Part shown: piece after piece, positions 25,075-34,344 of the stretch
Layout: every line of letters begins with the position of its first letter
Position numbering within the stretch: the first letter of the stretch is position 1
NCBI GenBank assembly: GCA_964634685.1
Contig: CAZWLD010000003.1
Coordinates: 44,088 to 108,087 of the forward strand
DNA: 64,000 nt
DNA from: CAZWLD01 sp964634685
GTDB lineage: Bacteria > Bacillota_I > Bacilli_A > Acholeplasmatales > JAEDCM01
Direction of reading: 5' to 3'
The notes under the pieces: generated by a model
The model's input: only the letters and a program-made list of their open reading frames with translations
The model's database searches: none
Told to the model about the DNA's origin: nothing
Position numbers and translations under genes: made by a program

Positions 25075-25893
25075 CTATTTTTGGCAATTTTGACAGTAAT
25101 ATGTTCCTCTACCACCGACACGTGTCTTTATTATGGTTTTTCCACACAAAGGACAAGGGCATCCCTCTTTTGTATGGACTAATAAATCTAACTGAAAAAG
25201 GCCAGTAACTCCTAAGCTTGAGGTATATGATCTAATCGTCGTACCGCCAGCCTTGATGGCTTTTTTCAAAATAATTCGCGAATTATCAATAATTAATTTT
25301 GCTTCATCATAGGTTACATCACTTGCCTTTTTCATTGGCGAAAGCAAGGAGGAAAAACAAACCTCATCAACATAGATATTTCCTAATCCCGTCATTATTG
25401 ACTGATCTAATAGAGCTTCCTTAATTGTCTTTTTAAGCTTTTTATAATGCTCTAATAAATATTCTGGTGTTAAGGCTTCATCAAAGGGCTCATAGCCAAG
25501 ATTTATTAAAGGCTCGGTTGTGTATAATTCCTCTTTCGTTTTAACCACCATAATTCCAAATTTCCTTGTATCATGGTAGCGTAAATCAACACCATCAGAA
25601 AATTGAAAAATCACATGCTCGTGCTTTTCATAAGGAAGGCTTCTTTCCTTGATAAAATATTTTCCTTCCATTCGCAAATGTGAAACTAAAAATAAATCAT
25701 CTAACTCGAAAATCAAAAACTTTCCTCTTCTTGTAATATCCTTGAAGGTTTTCCCTAAAAGGTTTCTAACAAAAGAATCTGAATCCTGTTTAATAATTCC
25801 ATTGTATCTAATTACAATATTTTCAATTTTTTTACCTAAAATTTGGGTTTTTAAAACCTCTTTTACAGTTTCTACCTCTGGTAATTCTGGCAT
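25075..25893 (-). CDS. mutM: Formamidopyrimidine-DNA glycosylase
   Basis: Removes oxidised purines such as 8-oxoguanine and cleaves the abasic site. The invariant N-terminal PELPEVETV supplies the catalytic Pro and Glu; MTGLGNIYVDEVCF is the helix-two-turn-helix; the C-terminal zinc finger reads CPLCGKTIIK...CQNCQK. The 272 residues are standard. It lies 12 bases behind polA. Confidence 0.97.
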   Translation of the reverse strand: MPELPEVETVKEVLKTQILGKKIENIVIRYNGIIKQDSDSFVRNLLGKTFKDITRRGKFLIFELDDLFLVSHLRMEGKYFIKERSLPYEKHEHVIFQFSDGVDLRYHDTRKFGIMVVKTKEELYTTEPLINLGYEPFDEALTPEYLLEHYKKLKKTIKEALLDQSIMTGLGNIYVDEVCFSSLLSPMKKASDVTYDEAKLIIDNSRIILKKAIKAGGTTIRSYTSSLGVTGLFQLDLLVHTKEGCPCPLCGKTIIKTRVGGRGTYYCQNCQK

Positions 25894-25905
25894 AACACTT
25901 CACCT

Positions 25906-28506
25906 CTACTTAACCATAAACCAATTTTTGCCATAGCCATAATCAATCTTTAAAGGAACACTAAGCTTAATGGCATTTTCCATTTTTTCTTTAACAATAT
26001 TTGTTAGCTCCTCTAATTCCTTAGCTGGACAATCAAAAATCAATTCGTCATGAACCTGCGAAATCATTTGCGCCTTTAGTCCCCGCTTATTTATTTCCTC
26101 ATAAATATTAATCATTGCTATCTTAATAATATCCGCTGCACTTCCCTGAATTGGGGCATTCATCGCCGTTCTTTTTCCAAATTCGCGAACCTGATAATTA
26201 TTTGAGGAAATCTCAGGAATATAGCGACGACGATTTAAAATCGTTAAAACATAGCCATTATCCGAGGCAAACTGCTTGGCCTCATCCATAAATGTTTTAA
26301 TTTCAGGATAGGTATCTAAATATCTATCAATAATTTCTTTGGCCTGATATTGCGGAATATTCAAGTCGTTCGCCAAGCCAAAGGGACTAATTCCATAAAT
26401 AATTCCAAAATTAACAGCCTTGGCTCTACGACGTAAATCCGGGGTAACTTCATCAGTCATAAAGACCTGACTCGCGGTTTTCGCATGAATATCCTCGTCA
26501 TTATTAAAGGCCTCAATCAACGGCTTGACATTAGCCATATGAGCCAAAACCCGAAGCTCAATCTGTGAATAATCCGCCGAGAACAAATAATCATATTTAG
26601 GAATAAACATTCGCCTAATCTCTTTACCCATTTCCGTCCTGATTGGAATATTTTGAAGGTTCGGCTCAATTGAGGATAAACGACCAGTTTGCGTTAGAGC
26701 CTGTTCAAAAATTGTATGCGTCATACCATCAGAATATAAGGAATTGTATATTCCCTCAATATAGGTTGATAAAAGCTTTGTGTAGGCTCGGTACTCTAAA
26801 ATCAAATTAACAATCGGATGAGCATCCCTTAGGCCCTCTAAAACACTTGAATCGGTGCTATACCCCGTTTTTGTTTTCTTTCCACAAGGAAGATTGAGCT
26901 TTTCAAACAAAAGATCAGCTAATTGCTTGGTCGAGGAAATATTAAATTGGTATCCCGCTAATTCAAATATTTCCTTTTCAATTAATTCAATTTTTTCATT
27001 TAAAACCTGTTTTTGACGAGCCATTTCCTCTTTATCGACAAGCATTCCCGCTTCTTCAATCGACGCTAGTACATAAGCTAAAGGCATTTCCACATTTAAC
27101 AATAAATCCAATTGATTATATTCCTTAAGCTTATTATAAACGACTTCCTTTAATTTTAAACAAACAAAAGACTTTTGGGCGATATGCTTACTATAAATAG
27201 CCACCTCTGGTATTTGGAATTTAGCGCCTTTACCATAGATAACCTCATCATATTCGAGGCCATCGATATCATTCATCGTCGAGCAAACCTTCAAATTTTC
27301 TTTTCCTAAGGAAGGATTTAAAACATAACATCCTAATAGACAATCAAATGAAACACCCTTTAAGGCAAAGCCAAAGCGTTTTAAAAAGACAATCATCTTT
27401 TTCATTCCAAAAACAATCTTTTGATTTTCATCCGAAAGAAATAATTGAAAATCCATTGATTCATAAACCATTTCAAAGGGAATAAAATAATTTCCCAAAC
27501 TATTAGATAAACCAAAGCCAATTGGATTAGCTTTATGATAATTATAATTATCAAGCTCTAAATACAAAGCACTGCCAGGGATTAATAAATCACTTAATTC
27601 CATTGCTGAATCAATTATTTTATATTGAAAGGCATTGGTGGAGGCCTTCATCTTTTTCGCAAGGGAATGAAATTCTAATATCTGATAGAAATCCTTTAGC
27701 TCTTCCTCATTGTATCCTTGATATTTCGTATCCTCTAAGGTTATCTCAATTGGGGAAAAGCGATTGATGGTGACCATTTTTTGACACACTAAGGCATCTT
27801 CATAGTGTTCCTTTATTTTTTCTCCAAGCTTACCCTTGATATTATCCTTTTCCGCAATAATATTTTCTAAGCTTCCATAATCTAATAAAAGCTTAATTGC
27901 CGTTTTTTCACCAACACCCGGAATTCCCTTCAAATTATCCGAAGGATCACCCATCAAGGCCTTTAAATCAATCATTTGCGTATTTTTTAAGCCATAACGA
28001 TTGACAACTCCCGCCTTATCATAAACATCAATTTCTTGAATTCCCTTTTTACAAAGCTTAACCGTAACATTATCATCAACTAATTGAAGTAAATCCTTAT
28101 CACTTGAATAAATATCCACTACATAGCCTTCATTTTTTGCTTGTAAAGCCATTGTTCCAATAATATCATCAGCCTCATACAAAGGGATTTCATATTGCGG
28201 AACGCCTAGCTTTTTTAAGAGCTCCTTGATATAAGGAATTTGAACTCGCATTTCATCAGGCATCGGCGAACGTCCACCCTTATAATCCTCTAATATTTCG
28301 TGACGGAAGGTCTTTTTACCCGCATCAAAGGCAACTAAAATATTATCAAATTGGTCCTTCATTATTGTATTTAGCATATTCGCAAAGGCATAGATGGCAT
28401 TAGTATACAAGCCTTTCGAATTTTTCATTAAATTTCCCGTTACTGCCGTCGCGAAATAGGCTCGATACATTAAGGAATTTCCATCAATCAAAATCATTTT
28501 TTTCAT
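25906..28506 (-). CDS. polA: DNA polymerase I
   Basis: Repair and Okazaki-fragment polymerase of 866 residues. The N-terminal 5'-3' exonuclease domain has LIDGNSLMYRAYFA, YEADDIIGT, DKDLLQLV and GIPGVGEKTA. The middle 3'-5' exonuclease-like domain lacks the DxE metal ligands (LYLELDNYNY in place of them) and is likely inactive, as in Bacillus. Polymerase motifs A (FSADYSQIELR), B (RRAKAVNFGIIYGIS) and C (SQVHDELIFD) are intact. GAGAGGT precedes the ATG. First gene of the polA-mutM-coaE-dnaB-dnaI cluster. Confidence 0.97.
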   Translation of the reverse strand: MKKMILIDGNSLMYRAYFATAVTGNLMKNSKGLYTNAIYAFANMLNTIMKDQFDNILVAFDAGKKTFRHEILEDYKGGRSPMPDEMRVQIPYIKELLKKLGVPQYEIPLYEADDIIGTMALQAKNEGYVVDIYSSDKDLLQLVDDNVTVKLCKKGIQEIDVYDKAGVVNRYGLKNTQMIDLKALMGDPSDNLKGIPGVGEKTAIKLLLDYGSLENIIAEKDNIKGKLGEKIKEHYEDALVCQKMVTINRFSPIEITLEDTKYQGYNEEELKDFYQILEFHSLAKKMKASTNAFQYKIIDSAMELSDLLIPGSALYLELDNYNYHKANPIGFGLSNSLGNYFIPFEMVYESMDFQLFLSDENQKIVFGMKKMIVFLKRFGFALKGVSFDCLLGCYVLNPSLGKENLKVCSTMNDIDGLEYDEVIYGKGAKFQIPEVAIYSKHIAQKSFVCLKLKEVVYNKLKEYNQLDLLLNVEMPLAYVLASIEEAGMLVDKEEMARQKQVLNEKIELIEKEIFELAGYQFNISSTKQLADLLFEKLNLPCGKKTKTGYSTDSSVLEGLRDAHPIVNLILEYRAYTKLLSTYIEGIYNSLYSDGMTHTIFEQALTQTGRLSSIEPNLQNIPIRTEMGKEIRRMFIPKYDYLFSADYSQIELRVLAHMANVKPLIEAFNNDEDIHAKTASQVFMTDEVTPDLRRRAKAVNFGIIYGISPFGLANDLNIPQYQAKEIIDRYLDTYPEIKTFMDEAKQFASDNGYVLTILNRRRYIPEISSNNYQVREFGKRTAMNAPIQGSAADIIKIAMINIYEEINKRGLKAQMISQVHDELIFDCPAKELEELTNIVKEKMENAIKLSVPLKIDYGYGKNWFMVK

Positions 28507-28538
28507 AAATTTTACCTCTCGTTATTACAATATATTAG

Positions 28539-29123
28539 GTGATATATATAAAAAAGCTCTTGCTTCTATTGTTAATAATTACAATAATTCCTTGCCGGAT
28601 AATAAAAACCGCAAATAATTTACCACTCTTAGTCAATAAGGATCATCCCTTGCCCAAAGGCTATGTGCCCCAAAATCTCATTTTTGTCCCATCCTTCTAT
28701 ACCGTAAGAGATACCTACTTAGATTTAGAATGCTTTAAGGCATTTATCAAGCTTAAGGATGATAGTACCTATCCCTATTTAATCTATTCCGGATACCGAA
28801 GCTACGAATATCAGAACAAAATCTATACCGGTGATCCCTATCAAGCAAAACCTGGTGAAAGCGAGCATCAAACCGGACTCGCCATTGATATAACCATTGA
28901 TGGAATTGGCTTAAACAAAGCCTTAGGCGATACCATCTATGGAATCTGGCTCGAAGATAATTGCCATAAATATGGCTTTATTATTCGCTATCCTAAAAAC
29001 AAAGAAAAAATAACTGGCTATCTTTATGAGCCTTGGCATATCCGGTACGTTGGCATCGATATTGCTTGCCAAATCAAACAAAACAACCTCACCCTTGAAG
29101 AATACATTAACCTAAATAAATGA
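28539..29123 (+). CDS. VanY-type D-alanyl-D-alanine carboxypeptidase, secreted or membrane anchored
   Basis: Trims the terminal D-Ala from peptidoglycan precursors. A signal or anchor helix (KKLLLLLLIITIIP) leads into a 170-residue M15B domain: SGYRSYEYQNKIY, the zinc motif SEHQTGLAIDI with the His and Asp ligands, and the last ligand in EPWHIRYVG. The listed start is a GTG with little ribosome-site support; a TTG seven codons later is an alternative. It is divergent from polA with only 32 bases between them. Confidence 0.9.
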   Translation: MIYIKKLLLLLLIITIIPCRIIKTANNLPLLVNKDHPLPKGYVPQNLIFVPSFYTVRDTYLDLECFKAFIKLKDDSTYPYLIYSGYRSYEYQNKIYTGDPYQAKPGESEHQTGLAIDITIDGIGLNKALGDTIYGIWLEDNCHKYGFIIRYPKNKEKITGYLYEPWHIRYVGIDIACQIKQNNLTLEEYINLNK

Positions 29124-29151
29124 ATTTCATATATTATAAAAGAGGAGGAAA

Positions 29152-29352
29152 ATGATGAAATATTGGTATCGAGACCAAAGAGGATTTTTATTACCCTTTT
29201 TAGCTGGAGCTATTGTTGGGCCCCTTTTCTTTAACGGCTTTGGATATAATAATTGCCCCAATTGTGGGGGAATGTATCCTCAACCTGTCTATCAAGGGCC
29301 AATCTATCAGGGACCAGTTTATCCCTCTCCAGTCTATTCTCCATATATGTGA
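29152..29352 (+). CDS. Small Tyr/Pro/Gly-rich membrane-associated protein
   Basis: A 66-residue product with an excellent ribosome site (AGAGGAGGAAA then ATGATG). After WYRDQRGF comes one hydrophobic segment (LLPFLAGAIVGPLFF), then YNNCPNCGGMYPQP and a tail of repeats of the type VYQGPIYQGP. The tail resembles low-complexity cell-surface or coat peptides; the CPNCGG pair could bind metal or form a disulfide. It follows vanY by 28 bases and may be co-transcribed. No function can be assigned. Confidence 0.75.
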   Translation: MMKYWYRDQRGFLLPFLAGAIVGPLFFNGFGYNNCPNCGGMYPQPVYQGPIYQGPVYPSPVYSPYM

Positions 29353-29355
29353 TAA

Positions 29356-29381
29356 AAATAGAGATGGCTCCATCTCTATTT
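29356..29381. terminator. Bidirectional terminator between the small protein gene and ffh
   Basis: AATAGAGATGG and CCATCTCTATT are perfect complements with A and T runs on the two sides. The hairpin overlaps the ffh stop codon. Confidence 0.85.
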
Positions 29382-30800
29382 TATTCTAAAATTACCTTTT
29401 CCTTTGCCCTTTCCTTTGCTTTGGCGAGGCGCATATCCCTGCGGCATTTGGCCATTTTTCATACTGTTAGACATCCGATTGATATCAGCCTCCGACATCC
29501 CATTCATTTGCTTCATCATTTTAACCTGGGCATCTAAGGCCTGACGAAGACGATTAACCTCAGCCACGCTTCTTCCTGAGCCCTTGGCAATACGCTCACG
29601 ACGACGGCTTGATTGATTAATCAATTCCGGATTTCTTCTTTCCTCTTCGGTCATCGAGCCAATGATAGCCTCCATATAAACAATTTGCTTATCATCAATT
29701 TGATTAGAGGCCTCTCTTAATTGCTTTCCAAGCCCCGGAATCATCCCTAAAATCTTACTAATTGAGCCCATTCTTTTAATCATCTTAAATTGTTTTTTCA
29801 AATCATTATAATTGAATTTATTATTGACAAGCTTCTCCATCATTCCCATGGCTTCGTCTTCATCAATATTTTCGGTAACATTTTCAATCAATGATAAAAC
29901 ATCACCCATACCAAGAATTCGGTCCGCCATACGATCAGGATGGAAAACCTCAAGGGCATCAAGCTTTTCACCAGTACCAACAAATTTGATTGGAACACCA
30001 GTAATTGTTCTTATTGATAAAGCCGCACCACCACGAGTATCACCATCTAATTTGGTTAAAATGACACCGGTTGCGCCTAGCTTTTCGTGGAAGGTTTGGG
30101 CGACATTTACCGCATCCTGACCAGTCATCGCATCAACTGTTAATAAAATTTCGTCAGGCTTGGCAATCTTCTTAACATCCACAAGTTCTTCCATCATTTC
30201 CTCATCGATGTGTAAACGTCCAGCGGTATCGATAATGACAACGTCAAATTTATTTTCATTGGCATATTTTAAACCATCCTTGACAATATCCTGAGCCTTT
30301 TTGTTTACGCCTTCCTCAAAAACCTCAATTCCTAACTGTTTACCAATAGTTACTAATTGATCAACAGCGGCAGGACGATAAATATCGGCCGCAATCAACA
30401 AGGATTTTTTATTTTCCTTTTTGCGTAAATAATTAGCTAATTTACCAATTGCTGTTGTTTTACCAGCACCCTGAAGACCAATGGTCATAAAAACCGTTAA
30501 GCCATTCATCTTATAGCTTAAGCCACTTGCTTCATCGCCCATAACTCTTTTTAACTCATCGTGAACGATTTTCACAACCTGTTGTCCTGGATTTAATCCA
30601 TTTAATATTTTTTCTCCAAGCGCAAGCTCCTTGACATTATTCGTAAATTGCTTTACAACCTTATAGTTTACATCGGCTTCTAGTAGTGATAAACGAACCT
30701 CACGCATCATATCTTCAATATCTTTTTCATTTAGCTTTCCTCGTCCAGTTACACGACGAAGGGCCATTTGAAGACGATCACTCAAATTATCAAATGCCAT
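29376..30800 (-). CDS. ffh: Signal recognition particle protein Ffh
   Basis: GTPase that, with 4.5S/6S RNA, delivers nascent membrane and secreted proteins to FtsY. The 474 residues show the N domain, G1 GLQGAGKTTA (about 108), DTAGRLHIDEEMM (G3), TKLDGDTRGG (G4 region), and a C-terminal M domain rich in Met (about 330-430) with the RNA-binding SSRRRERIAKGSGRSVAEVNRL. Part of the ftsY-ylxM-ffh operon. Confidence 0.98.
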   Translation of the reverse strand: MAFDNLSDRLQMALRRVTGRGKLNEKDIEDMMREVRLSLLEADVNYKVVKQFTNNVKELALGEKILNGLNPGQQVVKIVHDELKRVMGDEASGLSYKMNGLTVFMTIGLQGAGKTTAIGKLANYLRKKENKKSLLIAADIYRPAAVDQLVTIGKQLGIEVFEEGVNKKAQDIVKDGLKYANENKFDVVIIDTAGRLHIDEEMMEELVDVKKIAKPDEILLTVDAMTGQDAVNVAQTFHEKLGATGVILTKLDGDTRGGAALSIRTITGVPIKFVGTGEKLDALEVFHPDRMADRILGMGDVLSLIENVTENIDEDEAMGMMEKLVNNKFNYNDLKKQFKMIKRMGSISKILGMIPGLGKQLREASNQIDDKQIVYMEAIIGSMTEEERRNPELINQSSRRRERIAKGSGRSVAEVNRLRQALDAQVKMMKQMNGMSEADINRMSNSMKNGQMPQGYAPRQSKGKGKGKGNFRIK

Positions 30801-30813
30801 AAATTTCCCGCCT

Positions 30814-31113
30814 TTATATATTTTTTAGTTTATCAAGGCTAATATGATATATACCTTCATATTCCTCGATTATTTTATTTCTTTCACTTTCTTTTTCGCG
30901 AAGATGCAAAATATCCTCAAATTCAAGTAAAGCCTTCGAGGCTTTTTTTATTTGATCAAAAACCGCATTTCGACTAATATTTAAATACGCCGCAATTTCT
31001 CCTAAGGAATAATCATTGAAATAATACATTTCAAAATATTCCTGTTGCTTAGGTGTTAAAAGTCCCTTGTAATAATCATAAAGGGAAATAATATTTTCAT
31101 TTTCCGTAATCAT
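30814..31113 (-). CDS. ylxM: YlxM-family SRP-associated helix-turn-helix protein
   Basis: A 99-residue protein with a sigma-region-4-like helix-turn-helix: LLTPKQQEYFEMYYFND, then SLGEIAAYLNISRNAVFDQIKKA. YlxM proteins sit with ffh and ftsY in many Bacillota and modulate the SRP GTPase cycle in streptococci. Its ATG coincides with the end of ftsY and it precedes ffh by 13 bases, exactly the family's usual place. Confidence 0.92.
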   Translation of the reverse strand: MITENENIISLYDYYKGLLTPKQQEYFEMYYFNDYSLGEIAAYLNISRNAVFDQIKKASKALLEFEDILHLREKESERNKIIEEYEGIYHISLDKLKNI

Positions 31114-32078
31114 TATTCAAAAAAATCCGCAAACAATCCGTAAATATATTCTTCAATATCAAAATATTCAATGTCTTCGATTCTTTCACCTAAGCAAACA
31201 AATTTAATTGGAATTCCAAGCTCATTACGAATAGCTAGAACAATTCCTCCCTTAGCAGTACCATCAAGCTTCGTTAAAATGACACCACTAACATCGGTTG
31301 CCTCCATGAAGGCCTTAGCCTGATTCATACCATTTTGACCTGTCGTCGCATCAATTACTAATAAGGTATCATGAGGAGCATTCGGAACCTCGCGCGAAAT
31401 GACACGTTTAATTTTTGCTAATTCAGCCATTAGATTAGCCTTGTTTTGAAGACGGCCAGCAGTATCACATAATAAAACATCATAATTGTCCTTTTTGGCG
31501 ATTTGAATAGCTTCATACATAACACTTGAAGGGTCGCTTCCCGCTGGCTTTGTCACAATCGGAATTTCTAAGCGTGAAGCCCAAACACTTAATTGCTCAA
31601 TCGCCCCCGCACGGAAGGTATCACCAGCCGCCAAAATGACCTTTTTGCCTTGTTTTTTTAACATATTGGCAATCTTAGCGATGCTTGTCGTTTTACCAAC
31701 ACCATTAACACCAACAAATAAATAAACACTTAAGCCCTCGGCTTCATTAAGGTTAGTATTAACAACCTCACCCTTAAGGTAAATTTCAAACATCTTATCG
31801 ACAATTATTTGTTGGAGCATTGAAGGATCAGTAATATCTCTTTCTTTAACCTCATCCTTCAAGGAATCAATAAAGCTTACAACTGTATCAACACCAATAT
31901 CGGCCATAATGAACATTTCTTCTAGCTCATCAAACAAATCATCATCAATTTTATTTTTTCCCGATAAAAGGTTTTTTAAATTAGCTAAAGCCCCTTTTCG
32001 AGTTTTATTCATACTTAATTTATATTTATTTGGTTTTTCATTACTTTTTGATTTAAATAGTTTACTAAATAAACCCAT
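31113..32078 (-). CDS. ftsY: Signal recognition particle receptor FtsY
   Basis: Membrane-associated GTPase partner of Ffh. The 321 residues include a short basic N-terminus (FSKLFKSKSNEKPNKY), the N domain, G1 GVNGVGKTTSIAK (about 123), GDTFRAGAIEQL, DTAGRLQNK and LTKLDGTAKGG. It lacks the long acidic A domain, as in many Bacillota. GAGGTGG precedes the ATG. Confidence 0.97.
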   Translation of the reverse strand: MGLFSKLFKSKSNEKPNKYKLSMNKTRKGALANLKNLLSGKNKIDDDLFDELEEMFIMADIGVDTVVSFIDSLKDEVKERDITDPSMLQQIIVDKMFEIYLKGEVVNTNLNEAEGLSVYLFVGVNGVGKTTSIAKIANMLKKQGKKVILAAGDTFRAGAIEQLSVWASRLEIPIVTKPAGSDPSSVMYEAIQIAKKDNYDVLLCDTAGRLQNKANLMAELAKIKRVISREVPNAPHDTLLVIDATTGQNGMNQAKAFMEATDVSGVILTKLDGTAKGGIVLAIRNELGIPIKFVCLGERIEDIEYFDIEEYIYGLFADFFE

Positions 32079-32102
32079 TATACCACCTCTTTAACCTTTT
32101 CT

Positions 32103-32131
32103 ATTTTATCACATTCTAAAGATAATATAAA
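32103..32131 (-). promoter_or_regulatory. Promoter of the ftsY-ylxM-ffh operon
   Basis: TTTATA (32126-32131), 17-base spacer, TAAAAT (32103-32108) with an upstream TG. Confidence 0.5.
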
Positions 32132-32145
32132 GTTTTTTATGAAAA

Positions 32146-32166
32146 AAAGAGTCCATCGACTCTTTT
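32146..32166 (-). terminator. Terminator of topA
   Basis: AAAGAGTC, loop CATC, GACTCTTT, then T residues on the minus strand; overlaps the topA stop. Confidence 0.8.
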
Positions 32167-34201
32167 ATTTATTTGTACATTTCGGATTTTGGCAAACAAT
32201 ACCATCCTTTGTTTGAACTAAATAATCCCCGCAGGAGCATTTTTCACCAATCGGAATTCCTAAGAAAATACTCTTACATTTCGGATAATTGTCACATGCA
32301 TAGAAGGTATTACCCTTATTACGTCCCTTTTTCGCAACGCGTTCGACAATATGACCAGTACCACAGGCTGGGCATAAGGCCAATTCGTCAGTTGGCTTCT
32401 CTTCATCCTTCTTAATATATTTACATTTAGGGAAGGCCGAGCAAGCTAAGAATTCACCATAGCGACCCTTTCTAATCACAAGCTTACTTCCGCATTTTGG
32501 GCAAATCTCGTCCGTTTCGACAGGTGCAATTCGAACCGGCTCCATATTTTTAGTTGCCTTTTCAACCATTGGAATAAAGGCATGATAAAATTGGGCTACA
32601 ATTTCATTCCATCTTTTTTCGCCGCGGGCAATTTCATCTAAAACATTTTCCATATTTGCGGTATATTTGACATTAATTATTCGGCTAAAAAATTCATCAA
32701 GCTTTTCTACTGTCAAAATACCTTGCTCGGTTGGAATAAACTTTTTTTCTTCAATATGGACATAATCACGACTCTTAATTGTCTGCATCGTCTGAGCATA
32801 GGTACTCGGACGTCCAATTCCAAGCTCCTCCATATCCTTGATTAGCTTGGCCTCCGTATAGCGACTTGGCGCTTTAGTGAAATGCTGATTCGAATTAATC
32901 TCCTTGGCCTTAATAACATCACCGATATTAAGCTTTGGCAAAATGCTTTCGCTCTTCTCAGCATACATACTATAGACCTTTAGATAGCCATCAAAAACCT
33001 GCCTATTTCCATTTGCTCGAAAGGTTAAGCCATTATTATTTAAATCAACCTTTTGCGTTTCAAAAGAGGCTGGAGCCATAAGACTAGCTAAAGCTCGCAT
33101 ATATATCATATGATAAAGACGATATTCATCTCTTGTTAAATAATCCTTTACGGATTCTGGTGTTCGAAGAAGACTGGTTGGTCTAATAGCTTCATGGGCA
33201 TCCTGGGATTGAAGGACATCCTTATGCTTAGGATGACCAACATATTCATGACCAAACTCCTTTTCAATATATTGGAAACAATCATCCACAAAAAGCTTGG
33301 ATAAACGATCACTATCGGTACGCATATAGGTAATTAATCCGACTAAGCCATCCTTTGTTTCCTTTCCTTCATATAATGATTGGGCAACACGCATTGTTTT
33401 TGTCGATGTCATATTAAGCTTTGTTGACGCATCCTGTTGAAGAGTTGAGGTAATATATGGTGGCTTTGATTCACGATAATTGACCTTCGTTTCGATATTA
33501 CGAACCGTAAAATCTTCACCAAGGATACTTAAATAATGATCGGCCTCTTCTTTAGTTTTTAAATCAATTTTTTCGCCATTAAAGCGAACAAACTCGGCAT
33601 CAAATTTGTCAAAATGAGCGATTATTTCATAATATTCCTCAGGAACAAAGGCTCTTATTTCCTTTTCAAGATCAACAATTAGCTTTAGAGCGACACTTTG
33701 AACACGTCCAGCCGATTTACTTTTAATCTTATTTTGAAGTAAGGTTGATAATTTAAAGCCAATAATTCGATCGATAATTCTTCTTGTCTCTTGACTAGAA
33801 ACTAAATTTTTATTAATTTTACGCGGATGATTAAAAGCCTCAATAATCGCTGGCTTGGTTATCTCATTAAATTCAATTCGGTTTAATTCATCCATATCTA
33901 AACCTAAAATTACCGCAAGATGCCAACCGATAGCTTCTCCTTCGCGGTCGGGGTCGGTTGCGATATATACTTCTTTTCCTGCGCATTCCTTTTTAATTTG
34001 CTCAATCAAAGCTTTTTTTTCGGGAATATTAATATAATTAGGTTTAAAATTATGATTTACATCAATACCTAAGCCACCAACACCACTAATCGCAAGATCC
34101 CTAACATGTCCCTTTGAGGATAAAACCTTATATTCTCCTCCCATATAGGATTCTATTGTTTTCGATTTTGATGGGGACTCCACAATAATTATCTTATTCA
34201 T
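32165..34201 (-). CDS. topA: DNA topoisomerase I
   Basis: Relaxes negative supercoils by cutting one strand through a tyrosine. The N-terminal Toprim domain has VESPSKSKTIE and the acidic triad in TDPDREGEAIGWH; the catalytic tyrosine is in GLITYMRTDSDRLS (about 300). The last 110 residues hold three zinc-ribbon motifs (CPKCGSKL...C..FPKCKY; CPACGTG...CDNYPKCKS; CSCGDYL...CQNPKC). Length 678 and domain order are standard. Confidence 0.98.
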   Translation of the reverse strand: MNKIIIVESPSKSKTIESYMGGEYKVLSSKGHVRDLAISGVGGLGIDVNHNFKPNYINIPEKKALIEQIKKECAGKEVYIATDPDREGEAIGWHLAVILGLDMDELNRIEFNEITKPAIIEAFNHPRKINKNLVSSQETRRIIDRIIGFKLSTLLQNKIKSKSAGRVQSVALKLIVDLEKEIRAFVPEEYYEIIAHFDKFDAEFVRFNGEKIDLKTKEEADHYLSILGEDFTVRNIETKVNYRESKPPYITSTLQQDASTKLNMTSTKTMRVAQSLYEGKETKDGLVGLITYMRTDSDRLSKLFVDDCFQYIEKEFGHEYVGHPKHKDVLQSQDAHEAIRPTSLLRTPESVKDYLTRDEYRLYHMIYMRALASLMAPASFETQKVDLNNNGLTFRANGNRQVFDGYLKVYSMYAEKSESILPKLNIGDVIKAKEINSNQHFTKAPSRYTEAKLIKDMEELGIGRPSTYAQTMQTIKSRDYVHIEEKKFIPTEQGILTVEKLDEFFSRIINVKYTANMENVLDEIARGEKRWNEIVAQFYHAFIPMVEKATKNMEPVRIAPVETDEICPKCGSKLVIRKGRYGEFLACSAFPKCKYIKKDEEKPTDELALCPACGTGHIVERVAKKGRNKGNTFYACDNYPKCKSIFLGIPIGEKCSCGDYLVQTKDGIVCQNPKCTNK

Positions 34202-34230
34202 AATTTTCTCGCATCCTTTTGCCTATATAT

Positions 34231-34259
34231 TATATAATACTTCCTAGTGGGTTTGTCAA
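34231..34259 (-). promoter_or_regulatory. topA promoter
   Basis: TTGACA (34254-34259), 17-base spacer, TATATA (34231-34236), about 30 bases upstream of the ATG. Confidence 0.65.
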
Positions 34260-34322
34260 TGCTTATTTTTTGAAAAAAAACTATATATATTTATATATAA
34301 ATTTTTTTGAAACAAAAGAAAA

Positions 34323-34344
34323 AGCCATAGATTTCTCTATAGCT
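34323..34344 (-). terminator. Terminator after the HAD phosphatase gene
   Basis: AGCTATAGA, GAAA loop, TCTATGGCT (one wobble), then T residues; overlaps the gene's stop codon. Confidence 0.8.

Noticed and set aside
25906..28506. Active proofreading exonuclease in PolA
   Set aside because: The DxE metal ligands are missing, which is normal for Bacillus-type and Taq-type enzymes, so it is not remarkable.
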